Shown piece by piece: positions 10,301-19,222 of a stretch of DNA of 64,000 bases. The stretch is from Vibrio sp. AND4 (GTDB taxonomy: Bacteria > Pseudomonadota > Gammaproteobacteria > Enterobacterales > Vibrionaceae). Made by a program: the position numbers and the translations under genes. The notes beneath the pieces were generated by a model, which made no database searches, was not told where the DNA came from, and worked only from the letters and a program-made list of their open reading frames with translations. The stretch's first letter is position 1, and each line of letters begins with the position of its first letter. The DNA lies in contig NZ_ABGR01000001.1 of assembly GCF_000171815.1 (NCBI RefSeq), forward strand, positions 124,001 through 188,000, given 5' to 3'.

Positions 10301-13300
10301 CGGTGAAAGCATAGCGAACGATGTATCTATCGTCGATAAATTAAACGAAATCTATACCGAGGCAGTAACACCAACATTGGCGTTTTCTGACTACAGCTCT
10401 GCAATCATTTCTGCACCAAACGCTTCACGCTTTGATATCTCAGGTCAGTACGAAGGTCCTGTTCCTCTCGATGCGACGTTTGATTTGATGCCGGGTGATG
10501 AAGTGGTTTTTGGACTGAATGGTACTGTTGCTTTTGATGCTTTGGATGACATCGTCAACGTGGCATCAATTAACGGAGTGAACAGTAATGAAGTAAGGCT
10601 AGAGCAAGGTGATTCTGACATCATTGCTCAGAAATCAACAAGTACACCTACCTACACTCCTGGTTCAACGGTTAAGTACAAGATACAAATAAGGAACGAA
10701 ACAACGAGTAACCAAGTCGTTGCTGTTGAGGACTTAATTGGTAGCTATACGGTAGAAACAGCAGACGGAACCTATCAACCAGCTCTGGATTCATGGACTA
10801 TCAATGCAGAAGTTATTAGTGATGGTAACGGTGCAACGGATATCAGTGAGTTGGACGCACTTGAAGGTACCTCAAGCCCTACAATCAGTAACAATATTAA
10901 ACTAGGAGCAAAAACAGGGGGGGTGTACTCCATCGTTCAAATTGAGATTGAAGGTGTGGTTCGTAATGATGCAGTTGGTAAATTCACAAACAACGTAAGT
11001 ATCGATAAAAAAACGTATAACTTAAATGAAAAGTTCATCTTCCCAGAACCGGGCACACTTACTGTTTCGAAAGTTACCTCAAGCACTTCAGCGATTTACC
11101 ATCCGGGCGAAACCATTGGCTACGACGTTGAGGTGAAAAACACGGGTGCAGGTTATGCGAACGATGTAACGATTTCAGACCTTTCGAGAACAATTCGTGC
11201 AGAAAAAGCAGGTGGAGCCTTCCCTGCACGTGCTTTTGATCTCTGGTCAGCAACAGAAGTGACTGTAGAGGGTACAGATCCAACTCTGACTCAAGAAATT
11301 ATGGGTTCTGAGGTGACAGGCGACAATGGTTATCAGGTACGTTACAACATTCACCCAGGTCACACAGTAAAGCTCCATGTTGAAGGTGTCGTAAAAGAGG
11401 ATCTTGTTGGTGACATTACTAACGTGGTTGAAGTGAGTGATTCAAATGGTACGCAAACGGCAGACGCGACTTATGTGGCGGCAGTGGCCGATCTCACCGT
11501 CGACAAAAAGGTTGATAAGAGCCAATACGAATCGGGCGATATACTGACGTACACAATCAAGATTAAGAATACGACAGCCAATTGGGCAAGTGACGTCACC
11601 GTCAAGGATTTGATCAATGACATCACGTCGACCGACATTAGCGGCGCTCCTATAAAAGCGTTTGTACCCGGAACGGTCTCTTTCCAGGCGACTTCAAAAA
11701 CAGGGGATACCAAGTTCCCATCGACAACTGATGAGTTTTTGGATGGCAGCCTAGACATAGGCCCAAATGATGTGGTGACTATTACGGCTGAAGGAGAACT
11801 GGACTCAGCAGTGGTGGGTGACGTCATCAACAAAGTGAAGGTGATCTACAATGGCGAGACCAAAACCGCTGAGGCGATCAGTATCGAGAAGATCCCGGAT
11901 TTAACCTTTACCAAGGAGCCAATAGATGAGTTTTACAGCCCAAATCAATTGGCAGGTTACACCCTAAAAATTGTTAACGAAGGAAATAGTTACGCCAATG
12001 ATATCAACTTGAGAGATCAAATTGGTGCGCTGACCGTAGGCACCATCGATGGCTCTGTAGATCAAGCTTTCTTGCAATGGAGGGTTGAATATGAAGCGGG
12101 TAATCCACTGACCACGGTTGACGCCAATGCTTTGGTTGTGAATAAAGACATTGATTACAACATCGATCTTGCGCCAAACGACACCATCACTCTTAACGTT
12201 ATTGGCTTGGTGAATCCAGAAGCGACGGGGGATATTGTTAATCAAGCAAGCTTGAACTTTAACAGTAAAGACAGGATGGCAAGTGCCACGCTGACACCGT
12301 TTCCGGGTGATATCGTTCTGGAGAAAACCACTGATGAGCGTTATTACCATCCAGGCGAGTTATCTACCTTCCGAGTAAAAGTGACCAATAATGGTTCCGG
12401 TTTTGCTGATGGTGTAAAAGTAGAAGATGTCATTTCTTCACTTGAAGTAGAAACATCGGGTGGAGCGACAGAGCCCGCATTTAACGATTGGACGATAGTC
12501 ACATCCAAAGGTAATCCGCGAACAATCATTGAAACTGTGCCTGGTCCAAATGGAGACGTTTCTACCAGCCTTGATATTGCACCAGGCGATACAGTTGAGT
12601 TTGCCATCACAGGAACAGTAAATAGCAGTGCGGTAGCCGACATCGTTAACACCGCGACTGTTGACTTTGGTGGCGCTAATACAGAGGCGACCGCAATACT
12701 GGAGGCTTTGCCTGAAGAGGTCCGGATCGAGAAAACGGCAGAGTCACCGAACTACATCCCGGGCGAAGATGCCGTGTTCCATGTTCGTGTATACAACGGT
12801 ACCGAAGGTTTCGATAACAATATTGAGCTTGATGACATCTTATCGGGCATTAAAGCGACCAATATTCATGGCGTAAACGAAAGTGCTTTCGTGAGTTGGA
12901 AGATCGAGGTGACAACCAAGGATAGCCGTACGACGATCACACCAATGCCAGTTGACGACCATGATATCCGTTCGGTAATCGATATCGCGCCGCATGATAT
13001 TGTGGACTTCAAGATTACAGCAAAAACAAACCCATTGGCGGCAAGTAAGATCACCAACATTGCCACGGCAGATTTGAATGGCGTCACGCAACAATCGAGC
13101 GCGACCATTCAACCTCAATCACAGGGTATCTCAATCGAGAAAACGGCTGACACTCAGTACTATGTCCCAGGCAAAGAAGCGACATTCCGTGTCAAAGTAA
13201 AGAATGAGGGAACCGTTCCAGCGACAGGCGTAGAAGTGAAAGATGCCATCAGTGACCTCGACGTGGTTCGTTTGGATGGTATGACTGTAAAAGCGTTTGA

Positions 13301-15629
13301 TACTTGGCGAATCGAGATCAATAAGGGCAGCCAAGATACTGATATTAATAACATTCCGAGCGCAGGCGAGGACATCGATTCAACGCTGACGATAGCGGCG
13401 AATGATGAGGTGGAGTTTGTTATTACTGGTTTGGTGAATCAATACGCGACGGGAGAGATTGAGAATACGGCAAATGCATTATTCCGCGCTGAAACTCAAG
13501 AGGCGACGGCAACGCTATTGGCGATGCCAGAGTCGATCAAGCTCGAAAAAAACGTCGATAATGAGTTCTACCGTCCGGGTGAAAACGTTACCTACCATGT
13601 AGTGTTAAGTAATGAATCAGGCTCATTTAGTGAGGAGATCGTTCTTAAGGACCTTATCTCTGAGTTGAAGGTAAATACGGTTCAGGACACCGAGGCAGCA
13701 GCGTTCACCAGTTGGAGTATGACAAGCTCATACAGCGATGATCGCACTCGAGTTTTACCGCAGATTCAGGGCGAAAATCTTGATGTGAATAGTCATGTGA
13801 TTATTGCTCCCAACGATAGGTTAGAGATTGTAATAACAGGTGTGGTGAACGCCGATGCGATGGGAGAAATCACCAACCACGCTTTTGCTTACAACAAATC
13901 AGAAAGTGATGTATTGGCGGATGACTTCGTAACCATCAACCCACTACCTATCATTTTGTCGGTGACCAAGGTAGCGGATAAAGCCGAATACACGAACGAC
14001 GATGATGAAATTACTTTCACAATGACGGCGACCAACCGAGGTTCTGCGGATGCAGATAGCGTCAATTTGTTGGATGAAATCGATAAGCTTGTTGGTAACA
14101 ATGGAAATCCACTATTCACCACGTGGAAAGCAACCATTACCGAGCTCAAGTCTGGCGTTGTGATTTCAGTTGATTCAGATAGCAATGTTGATTCAAATCG
14201 CACCATGAAGGCATACCAGGGCAATGAATATGAAATCGTAGTGACGGGTGAAATCAATCAAGGCATTGATGATACCTTCACCAACGTGTTTACCTCAACC
14301 GCGTCGACGGGTGAAGTCGCTTCGGCAAATGTCACGATTAAGGTTAAAAAGCAAGCCTACAACGAAGGTGAGCTGAAAGTGACCAAGGCAGTGAGTAAAT
14401 CAGAAGCCAGCGTCGGTGATGTAGTGGAGTATGAAATCGTTATCTCCAACGAAAACGACAACCCATTTACGGGGGTTCGTTTGGCAGACCGTTACCCTGG
14501 TGGTTTCGCTTACATACCAGACTCTACTGAAATGGTCATCAGCGGCGAAGATGGCATATTTGACACAACCGATGACATCCGAGTCAAGGCAGAGCCAACG
14601 AAGACCAATCAACTGTTATTCGACGTGGGCGACATGAATATTTACGGTAAGGACGATGCGAAAACCGCAGATGCCGTACGTATTCGTTATCTAATGCGGG
14701 TGAGTGTAGGCGCAACGTTTGGCGTATACACCAATACCGCATGGGCAGAAACGAAAACTGCTGACAGTCGTTCGGCACACAACTCCACGTCACACAGCAC
14801 TTCGACCAATTACGTAGTGAAGTCGAATCTGGCCAGTGCGAAGGTTGAAGTGATGCCAGACAAGCTATTCGATACCGCTTCGATCATCGGTAAGGTGTTT
14901 GAAGATCACAACGGAGACGGTTTCCAAGCGGATGCAACTGCCGATGACATTTGTATCGATGTTGACCTAGCCGCAGGCGATTATATTCCGAACTCCACTT
15001 TCATGACTCAAGATGGTGTCGAAACCCAACTTACAGACGTGAAACAAAAACACCAAGGTCATGATGTCGTGACGTCAAGTTTGGATGAAGGGTATGACGT
15101 CGATGAGTTGTACGGTCTATCACGTAACCGCACTCTCGAACACAGTAATAAAGTGGTGTTCCAATTCAATACGCGAACTCGTCAAGGTTTCCCTTTGAAG
15201 GTAACTACTGATAACGGCACACGTATCGAATTCGATAAGCAGGGCAATGTGATCACCAAGAATAAAGGGGACAAAAAGAAAGGTCTGTCGGCAGAGAATA
15301 TCGATGTGATGAGAAACCTCTACCGAGATGGTGATAGGTACTTATGGGAAATCATTGTCGAGAACAAAGGGCTTTACGAAGATGGTATCCCGGGTGTTCG
15401 ATTGTTGACTGTCGAGGGCATCATTATCGAGACAGACCAATATGGTCGGTACCATGTTCCAGATCAGTGGGTATTGAATAAAAAAGGTAAGCAGTTCTTG
15501 GTCAAAGTCGACACAGACTCTCTACCAACAGGTATGAAGGTAATCAGTGAGAACCCGAAAGTACGCCGAATTACACCAAACAAACTGACAAAACTTAACT
15601 TCAGTATTCAAAGCCGTGAGGACAATTAA
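4323..15629 (+). CDS. Giant Sec-exported DUF11-repeat surface protein (3768 residues)
   Basis: A very large exported protein of about 400 kDa. Residues 1-24 form a Sec signal peptide ending AFA before ADE. I count about 24 DUF11/conserved-repeat (Ig-like) units of 115-165 residues. Each opens with a pattern like sKtvd..YxPGe.v.Y.i.v.N.g..ya..v.v.D.i and closes with iapgd.v.f.i.g.v...a.gdi.N.a. The last part (from ~3520) resembles an SdrD-type B domain (GKVFEDHNGDGF) and then GIPGVRLLTVEGIIIETD...GRYHVPD, a segment usually placed just before a C-terminal barrel in related fused proteins. Here the barrel is the next gene. The GTG start has AGGGAAG 4 nt upstream. No LPXTG, autotransporter or RTX signal is present, so the surface route is unknown. 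I infer an adhesin or filament-like role. Confidence 0.8.
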   Translation: MSIVQRYLALFSLMALFSVQAFAADEIQIFSSPTSGLSYENEATITYTVKVKNTTKRTVRDVSVKNAIWDVMSGSDRVFSSLTVSDTHSLGATPGSYAVSDSNLDVSGAELPPQGYVTYNIEARVSGKARGNITLGGSEVKGMVSGTETTFKDNDKVTLTPAEYDYTLEASVDPGEYNVGGTLTYSLTATNTGSYAVKGLDIKQVFASIVGQRIDNSSGDTFSKVTISAVASSGSDAGNFATSGDLSVAGAELSVGGHITYTIQATVASDLVSNINTEATATTRAGTVISNALSTPPAAPVIELEHKLKTKKPYLINHPFILELTVSNKGGAIAHNYHVKQNIEQVISNLGLANDLKPENNSADVDGNPFTTWNIEVSDIGAHSHSDYNGSSQTDADFDDTVSLYPDESITYQIKATLAPITIGTLQGFTALVTNETGSLVERATISDTVKAEKVLGATDSEISISKTTSASEYIPGDIIEYEIAVKNDSSKYFANNVLVQDNLTCTQTDQVGGTGVGQAFKEWKVEVISGQDSIGSDPGSFNYKAWTSSPISLTPDIAPGQTIKYRLTARTNDSSTGLILDNDMVGCSDDNVTEDGSGVETPDDNLLVTKDVDSRFYSSGQELTYTIKVTNNGKGYADQVKVLDKLDSIKTINIYGDEIPAYSSWTITAVAEKENGDPAPFSDTGISGEVSSPDNLEVSATLEPHSHIEYTIVAKTNPLANGHISNQVQVDGSVYADRGSDPRDFAIELNQRVKTNTDKDFHGDHTGYSKRDTEVTYQISLKNDKENGYATNVGVKDLLSKITAEVLEPDGKKKAVFKSWTISADIISDDPVLNGNATYTNVGTFADSTDLHTTAQIPPNVEVLYTIVAQIDRTNEDEILFTRFENTAKIQTSDSNMQSSASDSAVVFPLDPKVIVVKTTPNNLFVPGQWVTFKVTILNMGPGYANEVHVSDKIKELDAFSEWKISASTDSNNSPFKTGSYAGEKSGFQDDDNINSYIDLDPQVNGANGSVVYTIRGKVKSNYVQDEISNTAEIHDPATNLNQSSSAQIGKSIDDSLNVSILKTADKVRFIPGDDVTYEIRIQNNGANTETGLTVVDLLNDIKSVLANKKDSHFADFPNQQPFEYWQFDYGDGAGFHDKTKENFIYPLAGVSNTMTLEPDEIRTFRIKARVKDNVVGSLGPMGSLNNKLKNDAYVYRDFGKVSEKSHVSHYEMERADPGSDVVRKLLVNGVESKYYSPGDQLTYQVTISSHSGYANNHAVNENITSVTTQLLDGSKGTPFDKGFTVDVSKNDNNGGRGTTDGKLDGTVENNQNIVTRIDVAGGDSVTYQVEGIVREDAAGTITIGGITVIPKPYHLLFSKTVDQANYQPGSPLDYRLIIENDSDGSAYNIPVKDQMSTIMVDLVGGKSGQAFDSGWTIEKRILNGSSKAILDLDGSIADNLNINTHASIPPHTKIEYAVTANVNSNAIGQIVNVLNVDGDRVSAESKASAAKYDFSKRVTKFYDQDGTSELEGGYTPGGYIEYEILLKNSNNAHISQMPIKDEISKIQTEYFDGKGRAFDSWTIVSSVDSSGVSNAGSVSRNKDIDTKFNLAAKKTETGDTFVKYTIKAKVSEKAVGKILNVAYVGENHRIESKPVNMLPASIAKTHKAYSDTAFTPSKEKTTYNHTLDGEKIVYHLRLENTGKGLEYNKSLQEFFSKVKVRVAQDAAGELDTHTLAAFEQHGWKVTATTSGEATTLIDGYIGGKNEDIDIATLSIAPGGWIDFVMESQIREDALEQISVTPKYNAKGFKNSKVQPEASNLMVSKEIVSIGGKSYVSGDTYKPEDEVIYKFKVNNTEPVWNDNTDIHDLLSNVHVEVIGGAIEPAFSKTEISHVFTSDGTTGTQDTYIEPYDASDDLDLSVDLAPEEGIEFTVKGKVRPNAVGDIDGNTGKAGNHSDTTDVIPPVAPVLTFSKQVINTTSDTNTCTFPSDDGAGCHYNPSGQVQYRISVKNDGESIANDVSIVDKLNEIYTEAVTPTLAFSDYSSAIISAPNASRFDISGQYEGPVPLDATFDLMPGDEVVFGLNGTVAFDALDDIVNVASINGVNSNEVRLEQGDSDIIAQKSTSTPTYTPGSTVKYKIQIRNETTSNQVVAVEDLIGSYTVETADGTYQPALDSWTINAEVISDGNGATDISELDALEGTSSPTISNNIKLGAKTGGVYSIVQIEIEGVVRNDAVGKFTNNVSIDKKTYNLNEKFIFPEPGTLTVSKVTSSTSAIYHPGETIGYDVEVKNTGAGYANDVTISDLSRTIRAEKAGGAFPARAFDLWSATEVTVEGTDPTLTQEIMGSEVTGDNGYQVRYNIHPGHTVKLHVEGVVKEDLVGDITNVVEVSDSNGTQTADATYVAAVADLTVDKKVDKSQYESGDILTYTIKIKNTTANWASDVTVKDLINDITSTDISGAPIKAFVPGTVSFQATSKTGDTKFPSTTDEFLDGSLDIGPNDVVTITAEGELDSAVVGDVINKVKVIYNGETKTAEAISIEKIPDLTFTKEPIDEFYSPNQLAGYTLKIVNEGNSYANDINLRDQIGALTVGTIDGSVDQAFLQWRVEYEAGNPLTTVDANALVVNKDIDYNIDLAPNDTITLNVIGLVNPEATGDIVNQASLNFNSKDRMASATLTPFPGDIVLEKTTDERYYHPGELSTFRVKVTNNGSGFADGVKVEDVISSLEVETSGGATEPAFNDWTIVTSKGNPRTIIETVPGPNGDVSTSLDIAPGDTVEFAITGTVNSSAVADIVNTATVDFGGANTEATAILEALPEEVRIEKTAESPNYIPGEDAVFHVRVYNGTEGFDNNIELDDILSGIKATNIHGVNESAFVSWKIEVTTKDSRTTITPMPVDDHDIRSVIDIAPHDIVDFKITAKTNPLAASKITNIATADLNGVTQQSSATIQPQSQGISIEKTADTQYYVPGKEATFRVKVKNEGTVPATGVEVKDAISDLDVVRLDGMTVKAFDTWRIEINKGSQDTDINNIPSAGEDIDSTLTIAANDEVEFVITGLVNQYATGEIENTANALFRAETQEATATLLAMPESIKLEKNVDNEFYRPGENVTYHVVLSNESGSFSEEIVLKDLISELKVNTVQDTEAAAFTSWSMTSSYSDDRTRVLPQIQGENLDVNSHVIIAPNDRLEIVITGVVNADAMGEITNHAFAYNKSESDVLADDFVTINPLPIILSVTKVADKAEYTNDDDEITFTMTATNRGSADADSVNLLDEIDKLVGNNGNPLFTTWKATITELKSGVVISVDSDSNVDSNRTMKAYQGNEYEIVVTGEINQGIDDTFTNVFTSTASTGEVASANVTIKVKKQAYNEGELKVTKAVSKSEASVGDVVEYEIVISNENDNPFTGVRLADRYPGGFAYIPDSTEMVISGEDGIFDTTDDIRVKAEPTKTNQLLFDVGDMNIYGKDDAKTADAVRIRYLMRVSVGATFGVYTNTAWAETKTADSRSAHNSTSHSTSTNYVVKSNLASAKVEVMPDKLFDTASIIGKVFEDHNGDGFQADATADDICIDVDLAAGDYIPNSTFMTQDGVETQLTDVKQKHQGHDVVTSSLDEGYDVDELYGLSRNRTLEHSNKVVFQFNTRTRQGFPLKVTTDNGTRIEFDKQGNVITKNKGDKKKGLSAENIDVMRNLYRDGDRYLWEIIVENKGLYEDGIPGVRLLTVEGIIIETDQYGRYHVPDQWVLNKKGKQFLVKVDTDSLPTGMKVISENPKVRRITPNKLTKLNFSIQSREDN

Positions 15630-15648
15630 CCGTTCTGAGTGTGGACAC

Positions 15649-15669
15649 TGGCTGGGCGAGTTCCAGCCA
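15649..15669 (+). other. Intercistronic hairpin between the DUF11 and barrel genes
   Basis: Perfect 7-bp inverted repeat TGGCTGG / CCAGCCA with a 7-nt loop, in the 68-bp gap between the two genes and about 30 bp before the next ATG. No T-run follows, so it is not a classical terminator. It could stabilise the upstream mRNA end or tune the relative expression of the two genes. Confidence 0.5.
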
Positions 15670-15697
15670 ATTTCTCAAGTGGTTAAGCAGGATTATT

Positions 15698-18600
15698 ATG
15701 ATTAAATTTAGACAATCAAAACTAACAATGTGTATCGCGGCTACGTTACCGATGCTTTCGTACGCGAAAGACACCAGCCAATTGGAGAAACTGGATGGTG
15801 ATGCATTAGGAATTGAAGTAAAAGCGCACAAACAAACGGATAACTCTCGTATCTACTTAGATCAAGGTGCAATATGGGTAAGCCGCGATATTATGCGTTT
15901 TGACCCCGTACTTGATCTGAGTATTAGCAGTGATATTGAAGTAAAAGATGGCAAGCCAATTCAAGAAATGAGTTTTGCCGTCACAACCAACTTCAGCTAC
16001 TACGTTGACCATTATCAGTTGGAAGTTTTCCGAGGTGGTGATCGTGGCTTGGTCGACCCATTAGCGGTCGTAGAAGGCCAACAATTTGCTAACGATTTCA
16101 ATATTGTTTGGGATGGTAAGACGGATAAAAACTATCAATTCGAATCAAATACTCAGCTTCTATTTAGGCTTAAGGCCTTTGATAAACAGGGTAACATGGA
16201 CGTGACAACGGTTGGTGTGATTGACCTTGTTGAGCCGGATTCTGAAGTCGATATTGATAAGAATGAGGGGGAAGCAAAACTAAGCCGCAAACTGGGTAAA
16301 GCTGAGCTGATGCGTCATAACATCCCAACCTCAGCGGGTTTGGCAAGATTTATGGGGACGGGACTCAAAGGTGTCGATAAAGTTGTTATCGGTGAAGACG
16401 AATTTGATGTGGAAGACGGCGAGCTATACGGAGAGCAATATCTGCCAGCAGATGCCTACTTATTCCCAACTCGTGTTGTATTCGATAGCGGTGAAGAACG
16501 TCGCTACCAACTTTACGTGCGTATTCCTGATGAGTACTGGGTGCAAGCTGGCCTTGCGGATTTTTACATTGGTAAAAATAAAGTGACGGGTAACTCGGCG
16601 GCGTTGGCCGTTGATGACCAATATCAAGATGACATCTACAATCAAGGTCGTTTAGCCTACTTTGGTCAGGGTAAGTTCGGTGACAAACTCAGAGTTACCA
16701 CTCACTTCGATACAAAAGAGAGCGACGTACGGGACATGTTTAAGCACCCGTTTGCTTCTGATTCATCCAGCGTATTCGACATTCTAGAAGACGACGATGA
16801 GATGTTTTACGGCAACTATGGTGACAGCGCCAATATCGAAAAAGTAGTGAACACCAAGGGTAAGGTTTACCTTAACGTTGAGTACGATAAATCCAATGTC
16901 TTGTGGGGTAACTACAACACAGGTATCACCGGTACTGATAATAATGATTACAACCGAAGTTTATACGGTTTAAAAGGTGATTACCGATCTCGCTCTACGA
17001 CCAAGTTTGGTGAAGACCGTCTTAATGTTGTCGGGTTTGCTGCTGAATCGGATTCTTTATTTGGCCATGATGAATTTGAAGGTACTGGTGGTTCGCTGTA
17101 CTTCTTGCAACATGGTGAAGTGGTGCCAGGCAGTGACAAGGTAATGGTGAAAGTTGTTGACCAAGATAGCGGCATTACGCAGCAGGAAATGCCACTGCAA
17201 TCAGGTCGTGACTACGAAATTGACCCGTACCAAGGCCGCATAATTTTGACGAAACCGCTGAATAACATCATTGCAGAAAACTTCGGAAGCGTGCTCAACG
17301 AATCATCTGGTTCGGGAAACGAGAACTATCTAGCGGTTGATTATGAATATGTCCCTCAAGGCAGTGATGCGCTTGACTCAATGACTGCTGGTGGTCGTGT
17401 GAAAGGTTGGGTAAATGACTACGTAGGGGTGGGGGCAAATTACCAAACTGAAGAAAAAGACAATCAAGACTACGAAGCGTATGGTACGGACTTAACTCTG
17501 CGTGCATCAGAGGGTACGTATTTGAAAGCTGAATTTGGACACAGTAAAGGACGCCAAACTGATTCCAACTCCGTCTCTTCTGATGGCGGTTTGAGCTTTG
17601 CTCAAATCGGAAGTGATGAGAAACAGCGTGAAGGTGATATCTACCAAGTGAAAGGGGTGATGAACTTGTACGATGTCGCACCGAACATCTTTTCCGCTGT
17701 GGGTAATGACGTAAAAGCTTGGTACAAATCCAAAGATGCAGATTATAGTTTTGCTAGCCAAGATGACGATTTAGAGCAAGAGTCTTACGGTACCGAAGTT
17801 CGTTTTCAAGCGACCGATCGTGTTGCCGTAAAAACGCGTTTTACTTCAGATGAAGAACGAGAATCAGATGGTGACTTACAAACCGATACTCAACAAGCAG
17901 AATTAGAAACTCAAGTTAAAGTCACTAAGAACATCAAGGTCTCGGCCGCTGGTAAACAAGTTGAAGAGCTAAATAATCAAAATGAAAAAGGTAAGGGTAC
18001 CTTAGCTGGCTTGCGTGCTGACTATATCTGGGACAGCGATAACAACGTGTACGTCAAAGGTCAGAAAACCGTGGGGCAGAGTGAGAAATATGATGAGGAT
18101 GACAGCGTCACTTTAGGCGGCGAAACCCGCATTCTGGATGACTTCGTGGTTGGTGCGGAATACACAACCGGTGATCGCGGTGATACGGCAGAAGCGAGTG
18201 TGACGTACGACGTAACTCAAGATTACAGCACTTACTTAACTTATGTCGATGATACATACGAAGACAAAAATAATGTGATAGTTGGTCAACGTGCAGATCT
18301 AACTTCGAGCGTTGATTTTTACCAAGAAAACCAATTTGTTGATGAGGACAACGGTAAAGGTCGTATTGATTCATTTGGCTTCGGTTACGACATGACCGAC
18401 GATATTGACATGGGCATCAGCTACCAAAAAGGCGAAATTGAAGACGAACAGAAGATTACCACTGAGCGGCAAGCGGTCAGTGTGAGTACGTCAATTGATG
18501 TTGATGATGTGCTGTTTAAAAATAAAGTTGAATACCGAGTCGATAAGACCGATGACTCAGCAGAACCAGATAAAAAACACATCGACCAATGGGCGACAAC

Positions 18601-19213
18601 TAACCGTTATACGCATCATTTAACGGAAGAGTATACCTTATTTGGCAAATTCAACTATTCGCGCTCGGAGAGTAAATCGAGTGATAGGGTACTGGCTCGC
18701 TTTATTGAGTCAACGGCAGGTTTAGCATATAGACCAATCTACAACGATCGTTTGAACTTGTTAACACGCTACACCTATTTGGTGGATTTCGATCAGCTTG
18801 ATCGCGACGTGGATTATACAGATGAAGAGAGCCAAATTATCGAAGTTGAAGGTATCTACTCGCTAGACGCGCACTGGGATTTAGGGGCGAAATATGCCTT
18901 TAAGAATAAGCACGAAATCTTTACTCGTCAGTCGGATGAGGATATTCCGGTTGATAGCAAAATTTCGCTATATGGCTTGAGTGCCTCTTATAGCGTAATG
19001 AAAGATTGGGACGTAACGAGTGAGTATCATTGGAAGACGGATACTACGTACGATGAACTTGAACAAGGTGCACTGGTTTCTGTCAATAAGCACTTGAGTG
19101 ATAACTTCAAAGTCGGCGTGGGTTACAACTTTTCAGGCTTTGATAGCAACCTAGCGAATGACGATGATTACGATGCATCTGGTGTGTTCATTAACCTAGT
19201 TGGTAAGTTATAA
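15698..19213 (+). CDS. Large exported protein with probable C-terminal outer-membrane beta-barrel
   Basis: Exported protein of 1171 residues. The ATG at 15698 is preferred over an in-frame GTG 57 bp upstream: it starts a signal peptide (MIKFRQSKLTMCIAATLPML, cleavage after SYA) and has AAGCAGGA upstream. Residues ~25-560 are soluble, apparently beta-rich domains. From about residue 570 to the end the sequence alternates short aromatic/charged strands typical of a Gram-negative outer-membrane barrel (for example GWVNDYVGVGANYQ, KFNYSRSESKSSD, KVGVGYNFSGF). It ends at FINLVGKL. Spacing to the DUF11 gene (68 bp) and to the OmpA lipoprotein gene (9 bp) indicates an operon. I infer that it anchors or exports the giant repeat protein. 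No specific family name is claimed. Confidence 0.7.
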   Translation: MIKFRQSKLTMCIAATLPMLSYAKDTSQLEKLDGDALGIEVKAHKQTDNSRIYLDQGAIWVSRDIMRFDPVLDLSISSDIEVKDGKPIQEMSFAVTTNFSYYVDHYQLEVFRGGDRGLVDPLAVVEGQQFANDFNIVWDGKTDKNYQFESNTQLLFRLKAFDKQGNMDVTTVGVIDLVEPDSEVDIDKNEGEAKLSRKLGKAELMRHNIPTSAGLARFMGTGLKGVDKVVIGEDEFDVEDGELYGEQYLPADAYLFPTRVVFDSGEERRYQLYVRIPDEYWVQAGLADFYIGKNKVTGNSAALAVDDQYQDDIYNQGRLAYFGQGKFGDKLRVTTHFDTKESDVRDMFKHPFASDSSSVFDILEDDDEMFYGNYGDSANIEKVVNTKGKVYLNVEYDKSNVLWGNYNTGITGTDNNDYNRSLYGLKGDYRSRSTTKFGEDRLNVVGFAAESDSLFGHDEFEGTGGSLYFLQHGEVVPGSDKVMVKVVDQDSGITQQEMPLQSGRDYEIDPYQGRIILTKPLNNIIAENFGSVLNESSGSGNENYLAVDYEYVPQGSDALDSMTAGGRVKGWVNDYVGVGANYQTEEKDNQDYEAYGTDLTLRASEGTYLKAEFGHSKGRQTDSNSVSSDGGLSFAQIGSDEKQREGDIYQVKGVMNLYDVAPNIFSAVGNDVKAWYKSKDADYSFASQDDDLEQESYGTEVRFQATDRVAVKTRFTSDEERESDGDLQTDTQQAELETQVKVTKNIKVSAAGKQVEELNNQNEKGKGTLAGLRADYIWDSDNNVYVKGQKTVGQSEKYDEDDSVTLGGETRILDDFVVGAEYTTGDRGDTAEASVTYDVTQDYSTYLTYVDDTYEDKNNVIVGQRADLTSSVDFYQENQFVDEDNGKGRIDSFGFGYDMTDDIDMGISYQKGEIEDEQKITTERQAVSVSTSIDVDDVLFKNKVEYRVDKTDDSAEPDKKHIDQWATTNRYTHHLTEEYTLFGKFNYSRSESKSSDRVLARFIESTAGLAYRPIYNDRLNLLTRYTYLVDFDQLDRDVDYTDEESQIIEVEGIYSLDAHWDLGAKYAFKNKHEIFTRQSDEDIPVDSKISLYGLSASYSVMKDWDVTSEYHWKTDTTYDELEQGALVSVNKHLSDNFKVGVGYNFSGFDSNLANDDDYDASGVFINLVGKL

Positions 19214-19222
19214 GAGGGCGAT

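Noticed and set aside
4323-15629. Regular repeats considered as a CRISPR array or tandem DNA repeat
   Set aside because: The periodicity is at protein-domain scale (about 115-165 residues) inside one open frame, with diverged DNA; there are no short identical repeats and spacers.
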